Counted from the stretch's first letter, positions 1 through 11,401 are shown. The stretch is DNA of 64,000 bases from Limnohabitans sp. (GCF_017848645.1 NZ_JAFEIF010000004.1:1-64000), one strand, 5' to 3'. Program-made: numbers and translations. Notes: a model not told the origin generated them from the sequence alone.

Positions 1-726
1 GTGGTGGCGCGCGGCCTGGCTTGGGCGGGGCTGCTCGAACGTTGGGGCCGTTTCAGAGACCGCTGGTTTGAACCCGAGGCCAGTGGGCCCTTGGCCTTGT
101 TGGCCCTGTGGCCCTTGGCTTTGCTGTTTCCGGCCCCCGTGCCCTTCGGGTTAGGCCATGTGTTTGAGCGCGTGGAGACCACCTGGATCGAGTGGTTGCA
201 AGACACGCCTTGGCTGGATTGGTGGCCCGTGCGCACCGCTGAACTGCAGCCTTTGTTGCCTTTGACCGAGACCTTGTGTGTGGCCATTGGTTTGCTGCTG
301 CCTTGTTTGCTCGCCTTTGGCGTGGTGCGCCGCAGGCCTCAGCGCTGGGTGGTGGCGGGCTTGTGCCTGGCGGCGGGTTTGCTGGCCAGCGCCCTGTCGG
401 CGGCTTTGACATACGGCCCTGTGCACGCGTGGGGGTGGATCAGTCCTGAGGTGTTCATGGGCTTGGTCTGGGCCTTGGTGGGGGCGGCACTGCTGTCCTT
501 GTGCCCACCCCGGCTGTGTTGGGTGCTGGCTTTGGCGGCTTTGGTGCTGCAGTTGAGCTTGCTCAACAGCGCATCGGCCGATGTGTATTTTTCCTTGACG
601 CTGCAGACTTGGGAGCAGGGGCGCTTCATCCGTTTTCATGGCCTGATCCAGTGGCTGGGCTGGCTGTGGCCCTATGCCTTGCTGGTGTATCTGGTGCGCC
701 GACTGTCTTGGCCCGGCCTTTCCTGA
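1..726 (+). CDS. VanZ-like integral membrane protein (left end cut by the window)
   Basis: The reading frame is open from the first base, so the true start is probably outside the window and only the C-terminal 241 residues are seen. About six hydrophobic segments alternate with short Arg-rich loops (for example after residue 108), so this is a polytopic inner-membrane protein. The Trp-rich segment near residues 60-75 and the last segment (about 210-235, FIRFHGLIQWLGWLWPYA) resemble the tail of VanZ-type proteins of Comamonadaceae; that family call is from memory. No catalytic residue can be named. The ferredoxin-like gene starts 45 bases downstream on the same strand. Confidence 0.6.
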   Translation: MVARGLAWAGLLERWGRFRDRWFEPEASGPLALLALWPLALLFPAPVPFGLGHVFERVETTWIEWLQDTPWLDWWPVRTAELQPLLPLTETLCVAIGLLLPCLLAFGVVRRRPQRWVVAGLCLAAGLLASALSAALTYGPVHAWGWISPEVFMGLVWALVGAALLSLCPPRLCWVLALAALVLQLSLLNSASADVYFSLTLQTWEQGRFIRFHGLIQWLGWLWPYALLVYLVRRLSWPGLS

Positions 727-771
727 GCCGGGAGAACCCCTTGCCCGCAGGTGGAGGCCTAAAATTGCTGG

Positions 772-1116
772 ATGAGCACTGAAACAACCCAACCCTACTT
801 CAAGCGTCACATCTTTTTTTGCCTGAACGAGCGCAAAAACAACGAAGCTTGCTGCGCACAGCACAACGCCCAGGCCGCTTTTGACCATTGCAAGGCCCGG
901 GTGAAAGAACTTGGCCTTGCCGGTCCCGGCGCCGTACGGGTCAACAAGGCCGGGTGCCTGGACCGCTGCGCGGGCGGGCCTGTGGCCGTGGTGTACCCGG
1001 AAGGCATTTGGTACACCTACGTGGACCCGAGTGACATTGACGAGATCGTCGAATCGCATTTGAAAAATGGCCAGGTGGTGGAGCGTTTGCTGACCCCCGA
1101 GCACCTGGGGCGCTGA
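772..1116 (+). CDS. (2Fe-2S) ferredoxin domain protein, thioredoxin-fold type
   Basis: A 114-residue soluble protein with the cysteine layout of thioredoxin-like 2Fe-2S ferredoxins (NuoE/CbiW-like): an early FFCLNER cysteine, a CC pair near residue 24, and a CLDRC motif near residues 62-66 followed by GGPVAVVYPEG. Family knowledge says such proteins bind one 2Fe-2S cluster and act in electron transfer, but the partner is unknown. The start is the first ATG in frame. The stop overlaps the start of the following hydrolase (TGATG), so the two are translationally coupled. Confidence 0.85.
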   Translation: MSTETTQPYFKRHIFFCLNERKNNEACCAQHNAQAAFDHCKARVKELGLAGPGAVRVNKAGCLDRCAGGPVAVVYPEGIWYTYVDPSDIDEIVESHLKNGQVVERLLTPEHLGR

Positions 1117-1742
1117 TGAACCCCACGACCCGCACGCTCAGCCTGCAAGGCCAGGCTGGACAGATTGAGGCCTTGATCGACGAGCCCGTCGATGGCCCCG
1201 TGCAGGGTACGGCCGTGATTGCCCACCCTCACCCCTTGTTTGGCGGCACCATGCAAAACAAGGTCGTGCAAACCTTGGCGCGTGCTTTTGTGCAAAGCGG
1301 CTGGCGCGCCGTGCGCTTCAATTTCAGGGGCGTGGGCGCGAGCGAGGGCATCTACGACGAAGGCCGTGGCGAAGCCCTCGACATGCAGCAAGTCATCTCG
1401 CAGGTGGCACCCGAGGGGCCGTTGGCGCTGGCCGGGTTTTCCTTTGGCGCTTTTGTCACCAGCCATGTGGTGCAGGCCTTGGGCGATCAACGCCCCCCGC
1501 AGCAACTGGTGTTGGTGGGCACGGCAGCGTCACGCTTTGAGGTGGCCCCAGTGGCCCCCGAGTTGCACGAGCGCTGCCTGGTGCTGCACGGCGAGCAAGA
1601 CGACACGGTGCCACTGGCCAGCGTGATGGACTGGGCCCGACCTCAATCCTTGCCCATCACGGTGATTCCCGGATGTGAGCACTTCTTTCACGGACAATTG
1701 CCCCTTCTCAAATCCTTGGTGGTGCGCCACCTGAGGGCCTGA
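1116..1742 (+). CDS. alpha/beta hydrolase (dienelactone-hydrolase-like)
   Basis: A 208-residue compact alpha/beta hydrolase. The N-terminal half contains the HPHPLFGGTMQNKVV oxyanion-side motif and the RGVG(A)S segment, the nucleophile elbow is AGFSFGAF (Ser), an acid follows at EQDDTVP and the final His is in GCEHFFHG. This pattern matches small cytosolic hydrolases often annotated as alpha/beta hydrolase or CocE/NonD-type; the substrate is unknown. It begins one base inside the ferredoxin-like gene's stop codon, so the pair probably forms an operon. No signal peptide is present. Confidence 0.85.
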   Translation: MNPTTRTLSLQGQAGQIEALIDEPVDGPVQGTAVIAHPHPLFGGTMQNKVVQTLARAFVQSGWRAVRFNFRGVGASEGIYDEGRGEALDMQQVISQVAPEGPLALAGFSFGAFVTSHVVQALGDQRPPQQLVLVGTAASRFEVAPVAPELHERCLVLHGEQDDTVPLASVMDWARPQSLPITVIPGCEHFFHGQLPLLKSLVVRHLRA

Positions 1743-1856
1743 GCCCCTGACAGGGTGCCCAAGGCCCTTCTTTTCCTTCTTTTGTTCGATACAACCCGTG
1801 CGCCGCCCGATTCGGCGCGCACTTGGCAAACCATGACCCGCATGACACACAAGCGC

Positions 1857-3014
1857 ATGAACACTTTTTTGAAATTTTTGGTCGGCACTGGGCTGGCGGC
1901 CATCTCGTGGCTCGCCCAGGCCCAGATGCCACAAGCGCCCGAAATGGCGGTGAAAGCCTACTTGCTGATGGATGTGACCGCCAACCAGGTGCTGGCGGCC
2001 AAAGACCCCGACATGGCGGTGGAGCCCGCTTCGCTGACCAAGCTGATGACGGCCTATTTGGTCTTTGACGCCCTGAAAAATCGCAAGATCGACATCAAGC
2101 AGACCTTGCCGGTGTCCGAGCGCGCCTGGAAGATGCCCGGCTCACGCATGTTCATCGATCCCAAGATGAAGGTGCCCGTTGAGGACTTGATCAAAGGCAT
2201 GATTGTCCAGTCGGGCAACGATGCGACGGTGGCCTTGGCCGAAGGGGTGGCGGGCAGCGTCGAGCGCTTTGTGCAGCTGATGAACGACCAAGCGGTCTTT
2301 TTGGGCATGCACAACACGCATTACAAAAACCCCGAAGGCCTCACGGCCCCTGGTCACACCACCACCGCCCGTGATCTGGCACTGCTGGCCACGCGCCTGA
2401 TGCGCGATTTCCCGGAGTACGTGCCTTTTTACGCCATCAAAAAGTACCGCTACGAAGGCACCCCGGCGGCCAATGACACCAACCGCAACCTGTTGCTGTT
2501 TCGCGACGCCAGTGTGGATGGCCTCAAAACCGGCCACACCCAGGCTGCGGGTTATTGCCTGGTGGCTTCTGCCAAGCGGGAGCTGCCCAATGTGGGCACA
2601 CGCCGATTGCTGAGTGTGGTGCTGGGGGCGGAAAGTGAAAATGCCCGCGCCAACGAGAGTCAGAAGCTGCTCAATTGGGGTTATTCGGCCTTTGACGCGG
2701 TCAAGCTCTTTGACGCCAACCAGGCGGTGGTCACGCCACCAGTCTGGAAAGGCAAACAGCCGGTGCTCAAACTCGGCTCGGTACGGCCCTTGGTGGTGGC
2801 TGTTCCTGCAGGCAGCGCCGCACAGCTCAAAACCCAGGTGGTTCGCCCAGACCCCTTGGTCGCGCCTTTTGCCAAAGGGCAGGCCGTGGGCAGTCTGAAG
2901 GTGATGCAGGGCGACAAAGCCTTGTTCGAAGTCCCTTTGCTGGTGCTGGAGCCGGTCGAGCAAGCCGGTGTGCTGGGCCGTGCCTGGGATGCGGTGAGAC
3001 TGTGGATCAAGTGA
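1857..3014 (+). CDS. D-alanyl-D-alanine carboxypeptidase (PBP5/6 type)
   Basis: A periplasmic serine D,D-carboxypeptidase that trims the terminal D-Ala from peptidoglycan stem pentapeptides. All three penicillin-binding motifs are present, counted from the ATG at 1857: SLTK (59-62, Ser nucleophile), SGN (119-121) and KTG (224-226). A C-terminal beta domain (about 270-360) and an amphipathic tail ending in WDAVRLWIK, the usual membrane anchor of PBP5, follow. I chose 1857 because MNTFLKFLVGTGLAA...AQA forms a normal signal peptide; in-frame ATGs at 1833 and 1842 would only lengthen its n-region, and the frame is open further back to 1755. At 385 residues it matches the family length. Confidence 0.93.
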   Translation: MNTFLKFLVGTGLAAISWLAQAQMPQAPEMAVKAYLLMDVTANQVLAAKDPDMAVEPASLTKLMTAYLVFDALKNRKIDIKQTLPVSERAWKMPGSRMFIDPKMKVPVEDLIKGMIVQSGNDATVALAEGVAGSVERFVQLMNDQAVFLGMHNTHYKNPEGLTAPGHTTTARDLALLATRLMRDFPEYVPFYAIKKYRYEGTPAANDTNRNLLLFRDASVDGLKTGHTQAAGYCLVASAKRELPNVGTRRLLSVVLGAESENARANESQKLLNWGYSAFDAVKLFDANQAVVTPPVWKGKQPVLKLGSVRPLVVAVPAGSAAQLKTQVVRPDPLVAPFAKGQAVGSLKVMQGDKALFEVPLLVLEPVEQAGVLGRAWDAVRLWIK

Positions 3015-3062
3015 TGCGCAGGGATTGATGCACCCCTTCAGGGCCACGAAATTGTGGATAAC

Positions 3063-3092
3063 TTGCCACACGGCCCGCCACGCGGTTATACT
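3063..3092 (+). promoter_or_regulatory. sigma70-type promoter of the rpsL (str) operon
   Basis: A -35 box TTGCCA at 3063-3068 and a -10 box TATACT at 3087-3092 are separated by 18 bases, about 70 bases upstream of rpsL. Position and quality fit the main promoter of the str ribosomal operon; the assignment is by inspection. Confidence 0.6.
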
Positions 3093-3164
3093 GGCGGGCT
3101 TTTCCGCTTTTGGGGCGGGGAAGTTTCTTTTGTCTAAATTCAACGTTTAGGGACGTTACAAACA

Positions 3165-3542
3165 ATGCCAACCATCAATCAATTGGTGCGTCAGGGGCGC
3201 GAGGTCGAAACGATCAAGTCCAAAAGCCCTGCGATGCAAAACTCTCCACAGCGTCGTGGTGTCTGCACCCGTGTGTACACCACAACGCCTAAAAAGCCTA
3301 ACTCCGCTCTGCGTAAAGTTGCCAAAGTGCGCTTGACCAACGGTTTTGAGGTCATCTCCTACATCGGCGGTGAAGGCCACAACCTGCAAGAGCACTCTGT
3401 GGTTCTGGTGCGCGGTGGTCGTGTCAAGGATTTGCCAGGTGTGCGTTACCACATCGTGCGCGGTTCGCTCGACTTGCAAGGCGTGAAAGACCGCAAGCAG
3501 TCGCGCTCCAAGTACGGTGCGAAGAAGCCAAAGGCCAAGTAA
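3165..3542 (+). CDS. rpsL: 30S ribosomal protein S12
   Basis: S12 of the small subunit decoding centre, 125 residues, the standard length for betaproteobacteria. The highly conserved [16 protein letters not shown] segment carries wild-type Lys43, and Lys88 is intact in [13 protein letters not shown]. These are the two positions whose substitution classically gives streptomycin resistance, so the sequence predicts the sensitive form. First gene of the str operon, downstream of the promoter at 3063-3092. Confidence 0.99.
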
Positions 3543-3707
3543 ACCCTGTTGGGTTGAAATTTTTCGGTGCTGTTTCCCGCGTGGCGCGGTGATGCAGCGA
3601 AGTGACCCGAAGCCCGGAATTGTCCAGGTGGGTCGAGTAAGTGAGTCGTTTTGAATAACGCTCGCGGTGTCTGAAAAGACGCCAACTGAAGCAATATGAG
3701 GTGAAAT

Positions 3708-4178
3708 ATGCCACGTCGTCGCGAAGTCCCTAAACGTGAAATCCTGCCGGATCCCAAGTTCGGCAATGTCGAGTTGTCCAAGTTCATGAACGTGATCATG
3801 GAAGGCGGCAAAAAAGCGGTTGCTGAGCGCATCATTTACGGTGCCTTGGAAACCATGGAAAAGAAAACAGGCAAAGACCCTGTCGAGCTGTTCTCGATTG
3901 CCATCAACAACGTCAAGCCCATGGTGGAAGTCAAATCCCGCCGCGTGGGTGGTGCGAACTACCAGGTGCCTGTTGAAGTGCGCCCTGTTCGTCGCTTGGC
4001 CCTGTCGATGCGCTGGCTCAAGGAAGCCGCACGCAAGCGCGGTGAAAAGTCCATGGCCCTGCGTTTGGCCAACGAACTGCTCGAGGCCAATGAAGGCCGT
4101 GGCGGCGCCATGAAAAAGCGTGACGAAGTTCACCGCATGGCCGAAGCCAACAAGGCGTTCTCGCACTTCCGCTTCTGA
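3708..4178 (+). CDS. rpsG: 30S ribosomal protein S7
   Basis: S7 nucleates assembly of the 3' major domain of 16S rRNA and lies near the E site. The protein is 156 residues, full length, begins [19 protein letters not shown] and keeps the conserved [11 protein letters not shown] segment. It is preceded by a good Shine-Dalgarno (GAGGTGA). The 165-base gap after rpsL is longer than within many str operons and could hold an attenuator or S7 autoregulatory site, but I see no clear terminator there. Confidence 0.99.
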   Translation: MPRRREVPKREILPDPKFGNVELSKFMNVIMEGGKKAVAERIIYGALETMEKKTGKDPVELFSIAINNVKPMVEVKSRRVGGANYQVPVEVRPVRRLALSMRWLKEAARKRGEKSMALRLANELLEANEGRGGAMKKRDEVHRMAEANKAFSHFRF

Positions 4179-4277
4179 TTCACACGGGCTTCATACAGAA
4201 GCCCGACACTGTCAGAAGCTGGCCCGCTGGCCCCATGAGGGGTGGCGGGCTTTGGTACTTAATCATTGGAGAAATTT

Positions 4278-6380
4278 ATGGCTCGCACTACCCCCATCGA
4301 GCGCTATCGCAACATTGGTATTTCGGCGCACATCGACGCTGGCAAGACCACAACGACAGAGCGTATTCTTTTTTATACCGGCGTGAACCACAAGATTGGT
4401 GAAGTGCACGACGGCGCTGCCACCATGGACTGGATGGAGCAAGAGCAAGAGCGTGGCATCACGATCACCTCTGCGGCCACCACCTGCTTCTGGAAAGGCA
4501 TGGACGGCTCTTTCGAAGACCACCGCATCAACATCATCGACACCCCCGGCCACGTGGACTTCACCATTGAAGTCGAGCGCTCCATGCGCGTGCTCGACGG
4601 CGCTTGCATGGTCTACTGCGCTGTGGGTGGCGTGCAGCCCCAGTCCGAGACCGTGTGGCGTCAGGCCAACAAGTACAAAGTGCCACGTCTGGCCTTTGTG
4701 AACAAGATGGACCGTACCGGTGCCAACTTCTTCAAAGTCGTCGAGCAGATGAAGTTGCGCCTGAAGGCCAACCCCGTGCCAATCGTGATCCCGATTGGCG
4801 CTGAAGAAAACTTCACCGGCGTGGTCGATCTGCGCAAGATGAAAGCCATCATCTGGGACGAAGCGTCTCAGGGCATGAAGTTCACCTTCGAAGAAATCCC
4901 GGCCAATTTGGTGGAAGTGGCCAAAGAGTGGCGCGAGAAGATGGTGGAAGCAGCTGCTGAAGCCTCTGAAGAGCTGATGAACAAGTACCTCGAAGAAGGC
5001 GACTTGACCGAAGAAGAAATCACACACGGTTTGCGCGTTCGCACCATCAACAGCGAAATCCAACCCATGCTGTGTGGCACCGCCTTCAAGAACAAAGGCG
5101 TGCAGCGCATGCTGGACGCGGTTCTGGAATTGATGCCTTCGCCTTTGGACGTGAAAGCCATCAAGGGCTTCGACGAAGACGAAAAAGAAATCATCCGCAA
5201 GGCTGACGACAACGAAAAGTTCTCGGCACTGGCCTTCAAATTGATGACCGACCCGTTTGTGGGTCAGCTCACCTTCGTGCGCGTGTACTCTGGCGTCCTG
5301 AAAAAGGGCGATACCGTGTACAACGCGGTGCGCGGCAAGAAAGAACGCATTGGCCGTATCGTGCAAATGCACGCCAATAACCGTGAAGAAGTCGACGAAA
5401 TCCGTGCGGGCGACATCGCTGCTTGCGTGGGCTTGAAAGACGTCACAACAGGCGAAACCCTGTGCGATCCCAATGCCGTGATCACCCTCGAGCGCATGGT
5501 GTTCCCTGACTCCGTGATCCGTCAAGCTGTGGAACCCAAGTCCAAAGCCGACCAGGAAAAGATGGGCATGGCCCTGTCGCGCCTGGCCGCAGAAGATCCG
5601 TCTTTCCGCGTGCAGACCGACGAAGAATCCGGCCAGACCATCATTGGCGGCCAGGGCGAACTGCACCTGGAAATCATCGTGGATCGCATGAAGCGCGAAT
5701 TCGGTGTGGAAGCCAACGTGGGCAAGCCTCAAGTGGCTTACCGCGAAACCATCCGCAAGACCGTCGAAGAAGCCGAAGGCAAGTTCGTGCGTCAGTCCGG
5801 TGGTAAGGGTCAATACGGCCACGTGGTTCTGAAGGTTGAGCCCCAAGAGCCAGGCAAAGGCTTTGAATTCGTTGACGCCATCAAGGGCGGTGTGGTTCCT
5901 CGCGAATACATCCCTGCAGTGGAAAAAGGCGTGATCGAAGCTCTGGGTCAAGGCGTGTTGGCGGGCTACCCCGTTGTGGACGTCAAAGTCACTCTGCACT
6001 TCGGTTCGTACCACGATGTGGACTCGAACGAAATGGCCTTCAAAATGGCCGCCATCTTTGGTTTCAAAGAAGGTTGCCGCAAAGCCCAGCCCGTGATTCT
6101 GGAGCCGATGATGGCTGTGGAAGTGGAGACACCAGAAGACTACGCCGGTAACGTGATGGGCGACTTGTCCTCACGCCGTGGCATGGTCCAGGGCATGGAC
6201 GACATGGTTGGTGGCGGCAAGGCCATCAAGGCCGAAGTGCCTTTGTCCGAAATGTTCGGTTACTCGACCACGCTGCGCTCGATGTCGCAAGGTCGCGCCA
6301 CCTACACCATGGAATTCAAGCACTACTCTGAAGCGCCTCGCAACGTGGCAGAAGCCATTGTGGCTGCACGCGCAAAATAA
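4278..6380 (+). CDS. fusA: translation elongation factor G (EF-G)
   Basis: The ribosomal translocase GTPase, 700 residues. Domain I opens with [18 protein letters not shown] (G1) and contains the DTPGHVDF (G3) and NKMD (G4) motifs; domains II-V follow to the C-terminus. The start is the ATG at 4278 because GGAG sits at 4268-4271 with normal spacing and the family begins MARTTPIER; an in-frame TTG at 4266 would place the ribosome-binding site inside the coding region and is rejected. It is the third gene of the str operon. Confidence 0.99.
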   Translation: MARTTPIERYRNIGISAHIDAGKTTTTERILFYTGVNHKIGEVHDGAATMDWMEQEQERGITITSAATTCFWKGMDGSFEDHRINIIDTPGHVDFTIEVERSMRVLDGACMVYCAVGGVQPQSETVWRQANKYKVPRLAFVNKMDRTGANFFKVVEQMKLRLKANPVPIVIPIGAEENFTGVVDLRKMKAIIWDEASQGMKFTFEEIPANLVEVAKEWREKMVEAAAEASEELMNKYLEEGDLTEEEITHGLRVRTINSEIQPMLCGTAFKNKGVQRMLDAVLELMPSPLDVKAIKGFDEDEKEIIRKADDNEKFSALAFKLMTDPFVGQLTFVRVYSGVLKKGDTVYNAVRGKKERIGRIVQMHANNREEVDEIRAGDIAACVGLKDVTTGETLCDPNAVITLERMVFPDSVIRQAVEPKSKADQEKMGMALSRLAAEDPSFRVQTDEESGQTIIGGQGELHLEIIVDRMKREFGVEANVGKPQVAYRETIRKTVEEAEGKFVRQSGGKGQYGHVVLKVEPQEPGKGFEFVDAIKGGVVPREYIPAVEKGVIEALGQGVLAGYPVVDVKVTLHFGSYHDVDSNEMAFKMAAIFGFKEGCRKAQPVILEPMMAVEVETPEDYAGNVMGDLSSRRGMVQGMDDMVGGGKAIKAEVPLSEMFGYSTTLRSMSQGRATYTMEFKHYSEAPRNVAEAIVAARAK

Positions 6381-6388
6381 AAGCATGT

Positions 6389-6426
6389 GTGCCCGAGCAA
6401 ATTCGCCAGCGAATTTGCTCGGGCAC
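6389..6426. repeat. perfect 18-bp inverted repeat in the fusA-tuf gap
   Basis: The arms 6389-6406 (GTGCCCGAGCAAATTCGC) and 6409-6426 are exact reverse complements with only CA between them, so the RNA would form a very stable hairpin eight bases after the fusA stop. No T-run follows (CTCTGACTAAAAGC), so it is not a classical intrinsic terminator. It could be an RNase processing or 3'-end stabilising site separating fusA and tuf mRNAs. Confidence 0.8.
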
Positions 6427-6585
6427 CTCTGACTAAAAGCAAACGAAAAGTAAGCCATAGTCAGATCTGAAAGTTCAGAAACTGTCTGTGATCAAGTGCC
6501 ACTCTGTGCCCGTGCGGAGTGATCAAGCAACCTGATGCAAACATTAAACCAACACACGGGCATTGCTCTTTTTAAGGATTGAAAA

Positions 6586-7776
<1,191 letters not shown>

Positions 7777-7793
7777 TTCTTTTGTGGCGCAGC

Positions 7794-7818
7794 AGCGCAA
7801 AGGCTCGTCCTTTGCGCT
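7794..7818. repeat. hairpin between tuf and rpsJ
   Basis: The arms AGCGCAAAGG (7794-7803) and CCTTTGCGCT (7809-7818) pair across a 5-base loop. No T-tract follows, so partial termination or mRNA processing between tuf and rpsJ is more likely than full termination. Confidence 0.5.
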
Positions 7819-7852
7819 GTAGCAAGCAGAACACTCACCACAAGGAATTGAC

Positions 7853-8167
7853 ATGTCATCCAAGCAAAAAATCCGAATTCGCCTGAAGGCGTTTGACTAC
7901 AAACTGATCGACCAGTCCGCTGCCGAGATCGTTGACACAGCCAAGCGCACCGGCGCGATTGTCAAGGGCCCTGTGCCTTTGCCAACACGCATGAAGCGTT
8001 TTGACATCCTGCGCTCGCCGCACGTCAACAAGACCAGCCGTGACCAGTTGGAAATCCGTACGCACCAGCGTTTGATGGACATCGTGGACCCCACAGACAA
8101 AACTGTGGACGCCCTGATGAAACTCGATCTGCCCGCTGGCGTGGACGTCGAAATCAAGCTGCAGTAA
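7853..8167 (+). CDS. rpsJ: 30S ribosomal protein S10
   Basis: S10 lies in the small-subunit head and, as NusE, also takes part in transcription antitermination. The 104 residues are close to the family norm of about 103. The [12 protein letters not shown] opening and the [36 protein letters not shown]-terminus are present as separate conserved blocks. AAGGAATTG precedes the ATG. It lies close behind tuf, while a separate promoter precedes the next gene, so it may be transcribed mainly with the str operon. Confidence 0.98.
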   Translation: MSSKQKIRIRLKAFDYKLIDQSAAEIVDTAKRTGAIVKGPVPLPTRMKRFDILRSPHVNKTSRDQLEIRTHQRLMDIVDPTDKTVDALMKLDLPAGVDVEIKLQ

Positions 8168-8219
8168 TGCGGTTTGGGGTGGCTGAAAAGCTATCCAAAA
8201 ACTTGAAACAAGGCCCGAT

Positions 8220-8248
8220 TTGCCAGAAATGGCGAGTCGGGCTATAAT
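8220..8248 (+). promoter_or_regulatory. near-consensus sigma70 promoter ahead of rplC
   Basis: TTGCCA at 8220-8225 and a consensus TATAAT at 8243-8248 are exactly 17 bases apart. The predicted transcript starts about 95 bases upstream of rplC and would drive the S10 cluster from rplC onward independently of rpsJ. The leader could hold an L4-type autoregulatory structure, but I did not identify one. Confidence 0.75.
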
Positions 8249-8349
8249 TTCAGGCTCACCTCTTTTGGGGTGGGATTTATTAACAGTCTTTCACACACCA
8301 AACGGGGCTGCCAATTGAAGTGGCCTCGGTGAAAGTTTTGGAGAAAACA

Positions 8350-9015
8350 ATGAGTCTGAGCAACTCCCTCGGGTTGCTGGGTCGCAAGGTGGGCATGATG
8401 CGTCTGTTCACTGATGATGGGGATTCCGTTCCTGTCACAGTGCTGGATGTGTCCAACAACCGCGTATCCCAGGTCAAAACCCAAGAGAACGATGGCTATG
8501 TCGCTTTGCAAGTGACATTTGGTGCCCGCAAGGCATCGCGCGTGACCAAGCCCATCGCTGGTCACCTGGCCAAAGCCGGTGTTGAAGCCGGTGAAATCAT
8601 TCAAGAATTCCGCGTGACCGCCGACACGGCCGCCCAGTACGCCGCTGGCGCCACTGTGCCCGTGGCTGCTGTGTTTGCTGTGGGTCAGAAGGTGGACGTG
8701 CAAGGCACTTCCATCGGTAAAGGCTTCACCGGCACGATCAAGCGTCACAACTTCAAATCGCAGCGCGCATCGCACGGTAACAGCCGTTCGCACAACGTGC
8801 CTGGTTCGATTTCGATGGCGCAAGATCCTGGCCGCGTGTTCCCTGGCAAGAAAATGTCGGGCCACCTCGGTGACGTGACTTGCACCACGCAGAACCTCGC
8901 CGTGATCCGCGTTGACGAAGCCCGTGGTCTGTTGATGATCAAGGGTGCCATTCCCGGTTCCAAAGGTGGTTTCGTGACTGTGCGTCCCGCCGTTAAAGTT
9001 AAAGGAGCGAACTGA
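8350..9015 (+). CDS. rplC: 50S ribosomal protein L3
   Basis: L3 is an early-assembly 23S rRNA binder reaching toward the peptidyl-transferase centre. The 221-residue product contains the conserved [13 protein letters not shown] start and the extended loop with [14 protein letters not shown] and [10 protein letters not shown] chose the ATG at 8350 because GGAG lies at 8340-8343; an in-frame GTG at 8320 would add ten non-conserved residues. Its TGA overlaps the rplD ATG by one base, so the two are coupled. Confidence 0.98.
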   Translation: MSLSNSLGLLGRKVGMMRLFTDDGDSVPVTVLDVSNNRVSQVKTQENDGYVALQVTFGARKASRVTKPIAGHLAKAGVEAGEIIQEFRVTADTAAQYAAGATVPVAAVFAVGQKVDVQGTSIGKGFTGTIKRHNFKSQRASHGNSRSHNVPGSISMAQDPGRVFPGKKMSGHLGDVTCTTQNLAVIRVDEARGLLMIKGAIPGSKGGFVTVRPAVKVKGAN

Positions 9016-9635
9016 TGCAGCTCGAACTCCTGAACGACCAAGGTCAAGCCGCCTCCAAAGTGGACGCGCCCGAGACTGTGTTCGGTCGTGAATACAACGA
9101 AGCCCTGATTCACCAGATCGTGGTGGCATATCAGGCAAACGCCCGTCAAGGCACCCGCGCCCAAAAGGACCGTGAACAAGTTCACCACTCCACCAAGAAG
9201 CCTTTTAAACAAAAAGGTACGGGTCGCGCTCGTGCTGGTATGACTTCCTCGCCTTTGTGGCGTGGCGGTGGTCGGATTTTCCCGAACATGCCCGACGAAA
9301 ACTTCACCCAGAAGATCAACAAGAAGATGTACCGCGCTGGTATGGCTTCGATCTTCTCGCAGCTGGCCCGCGAAGGCCGTTTGGCTGTGGTGGATTCCTT
9401 CAAGGTCGAGACACCCAAAACCAAGCAGCTGGCTGCGAAGTTCAAGGCCATGAGTCTCGACAACGTGCTGGTGATCGCTGACGAAGTCGACGAAAACCTG
9501 TACTTGGCATCGCGCAACCTGATCAACATCCTGATTGTTGAGCCACGTTACGCCGATCCCGTGTCTTTGGTGAACTTCAAGAAAGTCCTCGTGACCAAAG
9601 GTGCCATGGACAAACTCAAGGAGATGTTTGCATGA
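9015..9635 (+). CDS. rplD: 50S ribosomal protein L4
   Basis: L4 lines the nascent peptide exit tunnel and in enterobacteria represses its own S10 operon. It is 206 residues. The tunnel loop is recognisable at [24 protein letters not shown]. It starts one base inside the rplC stop and its own stop overlaps rplW by four bases (ATGA), the usual tight S10 packing. Confidence 0.98.
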   Translation: MQLELLNDQGQAASKVDAPETVFGREYNEALIHQIVVAYQANARQGTRAQKDREQVHHSTKKPFKQKGTGRARAGMTSSPLWRGGGRIFPNMPDENFTQKINKKMYRAGMASIFSQLAREGRLAVVDSFKVETPKTKQLAAKFKAMSLDNVLVIADEVDENLYLASRNLINILIVEPRYADPVSLVNFKKVLVTKGAMDKLKEMFA

Positions 9636-9946
9636 GCGCCGTGAAGTTTGACGAAGGTCGTCTGATGTCCGTGCTGGTGGCTCCCATCGTGTCCGAAAAG
9701 GCCACCATGGTTGCTGAAAAATCCAACACTGTGACTTTCAAAGTGCTGCAGGACGCTACCAAACCTGAAATCAAAGCCGCTGTGCAGTTGATGTTCAAGG
9801 TTGAGGTCAAAGGCGTGTCTGTGGTGAATACCAAGGGCAAGACCAAGCGTTTTGGCAAAACCATTGGCCGTCGCGACAACGTTCGCAAGGCCTATGTCAC
9901 GCTGCAACCAGGTCAAGAGCTGAACCTGTCCGGGGAGGCCGCGTAA
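9632..9946 (+). CDS. rplW: 50S ribosomal protein L23
   Basis: L23 sits at the exit-tunnel opening, where trigger factor and SRP dock. The 104-residue product shows the [16 protein letters not shown] opening (here [14 protein letters not shown]) and the [22 protein letters not shown] segment. The four-base overlap with rplD indicates translational coupling; rplB follows after two bases. Confidence 0.97.
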   Translation: MSAVKFDEGRLMSVLVAPIVSEKATMVAEKSNTVTFKVLQDATKPEIKAAVQLMFKVEVKGVSVVNTKGKTKRFGKTIGRRDNVRKAYVTLQPGQELNLSGEAA

Positions 9947-9948
9947 TC

Positions 9949-10773
9949 ATGGCTGTCATCAAGATCAAACCGACATCCCCAGGCCGTCGTGGCGTGGTGA
10001 AGGTCACCCGTGACCACCTGCACAAAGGTGAAGGCTACGCGCCGTTGCTGGAACCCCAGCACCAGAAGTCAGGCCGTAACAACAACGGTCACATCACAAC
10101 TCGCCACAAAGGCGGTGGTCACAAGCACCACTACCGCGTGGTGGACTTCAAGCGCAACAAAGACGCGATCCCGGCGAAAGTCGAGCGCATCGAGTACGAC
10201 CCAAACCGTACTGCGCACATTGCTTTGCTGTGCTACGCCGATGGCGAGCGCCGTTACATCATTGCCCCCCGTGGCATTGAAGCCGGTGCCACCCTGATGT
10301 CGGGCGCTGAAGCCCCCATCCGCGCTGGCAACACGCTGCCTATCCGCAACATCCCCGTGGGTTCGACCATCCATTGCATCGAGCTCAAGCCCGGTGCGGG
10401 TGCTCAGATCGCTCGCTCGGCAGGTGCTTCGGCCACTTTGCTGGCTCGCGAAGGCATCTACGCTCAGGTGCGTATGCGCTCCGGTGAAGTTCGCAAGATC
10501 CACATCGAGTGCCGTGCAACCATTGGTGAAGTCGCCAACGAAGAGCACAGCCTGCGCCAATTGGGCAAGGCCGGTGTCAAGCGCTGGATGGGTATCCGCC
10601 CAACCGTTCGTGGCGTGGCCATGAACCCGGTGGATCACCCGCACGGTGGTGGCGAAGGCCGTACCGGCGAAGGCCGTCATGCAGTAGACCCGTGGGGCAA
10701 CCTCACCAAGGGCTACCGTACCCGTAACAACAAGCGCACACAGGTCATGATCGTGTCGCGTCGCAAGAAGTAA
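9949..10773 (+). CDS. rplB: 50S ribosomal protein L2
   Basis: L2 is required for subunit association and peptidyl-transferase activity. It has 274 residues. The conserved C-terminal [20 protein letters not shown] block, containing the functionally important His, is intact, as are the N-terminal [13 protein letters not shown] and [20 protein letters not shown] segments. It lies between rplW and rpsS with gaps of only 2 and 10 bases. Confidence 0.99.
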   Translation: MAVIKIKPTSPGRRGVVKVTRDHLHKGEGYAPLLEPQHQKSGRNNNGHITTRHKGGGHKHHYRVVDFKRNKDAIPAKVERIEYDPNRTAHIALLCYADGERRYIIAPRGIEAGATLMSGAEAPIRAGNTLPIRNIPVGSTIHCIELKPGAGAQIARSAGASATLLAREGIYAQVRMRSGEVRKIHIECRATIGEVANEEHSLRQLGKAGVKRWMGIRPTVRGVAMNPVDHPHGGGEGRTGEGRHAVDPWGNLTKGYRTRNNKRTQVMIVSRRKK

Positions 10774-10783
10774 GGGTTAGACA

Positions 10784-11062
10784 ATGACACGCTCTCTCAA
10801 AAAGGGTCCATTCGTTGACCACCACTTGTTGGCCAAGGTTGAAAAAGCCGTTGCCACCAAAGACAAAAAGCCCGTCAAGACATGGTCGCGTCGCTCCATG
10901 GTTCTGCCCGATTTCATCGGTCTGACCATCGCCGTTCACAACGGCAAGCAACACGTTCCTGTTTATGTGACCGACCAGATGGTTGGCCACAAATTGGGCG
11001 AATTCGCATTGACCCGGACATTCAAGGGTCACCCTGCGGACAAAAAAGTCCAGAAGAAATAA
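10784..11062 (+). CDS. rpsS: 30S ribosomal protein S19
   Basis: S19 forms a head complex with S13 near the A site. The 92-residue protein begins [16 protein letters not shown] and has the conserved [21 protein letters not shown] and [12 protein letters not shown] segments. It keeps the standard S10-operon position between rplB and rplV. Confidence 0.98.
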   Translation: MTRSLKKGPFVDHHLLAKVEKAVATKDKKPVKTWSRRSMVLPDFIGLTIAVHNGKQHVPVYVTDQMVGHKLGEFALTRTFKGHPADKKVQKK

Positions 11063-11071
11063 GGAAAGACC

Positions 11072-11401
11072 ATGGAAACACGTGCAGTCCTCCGGGGCGT
11101 CCGTTTGTCGGTCGATAAAGGCCGCCTGGTCGCCGATTTGATTCGCGGTAAAAAAGTGGATCAAGCTCTGAACATTCTGACCTTCACGCAGAAAAAAGCT
11201 GCGGGCATCGTCAAGAAGGTTCTTGAGTCCGCCATCGCCAACGCTGAACACAACGACGGCGCCGACATCGACGAGTTGAAGGTGAAAACCATCTACGTCG
11301 AACAAGGCACCACGCTCAAGCGTTTCACCGCCCGCGCCAAAGGCCGTGGCAACCGCATCAGCAAACCCACATGCCATGTGTATGTGACGGTCGGCAACTA
11401 A
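11072..11401 (+). CDS. rplV: 50S ribosomal protein L22
   Basis: L22 has a globular domain on the 50S surface and a beta hairpin in the exit tunnel (a macrolide-sensitivity site). The 109-residue protein has the [19 protein letters not shown] opening and the hairpin region [21 protein letters not shown], with no insertion or deletion obvious by eye. An AAGGAAAG ribosome-binding site precedes the ATG. Confidence 0.98.
   Translation: METRAVLRGVRLSVDKGRLVADLIRGKKVDQALNILTFTQKKAAGIVKKVLESAIANAEHNDGADIDELKVKTIYVEQGTTLKRFTARAKGRGNRISKPTCHVYVTVGN

Noticed and set aside
4263..6014. 583-residue open frame antisense to fusA
   Set aside because: A GC-rich shadow frame of a highly conserved gene; no start signal or domain, very His/Phe/Val-rich composition typical of antisense frames.
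6389..6426. Hairpin as intrinsic terminator of fusA
   Set aside because: No T-tract follows on the plus strand; kept only as a repeat with possible processing role.
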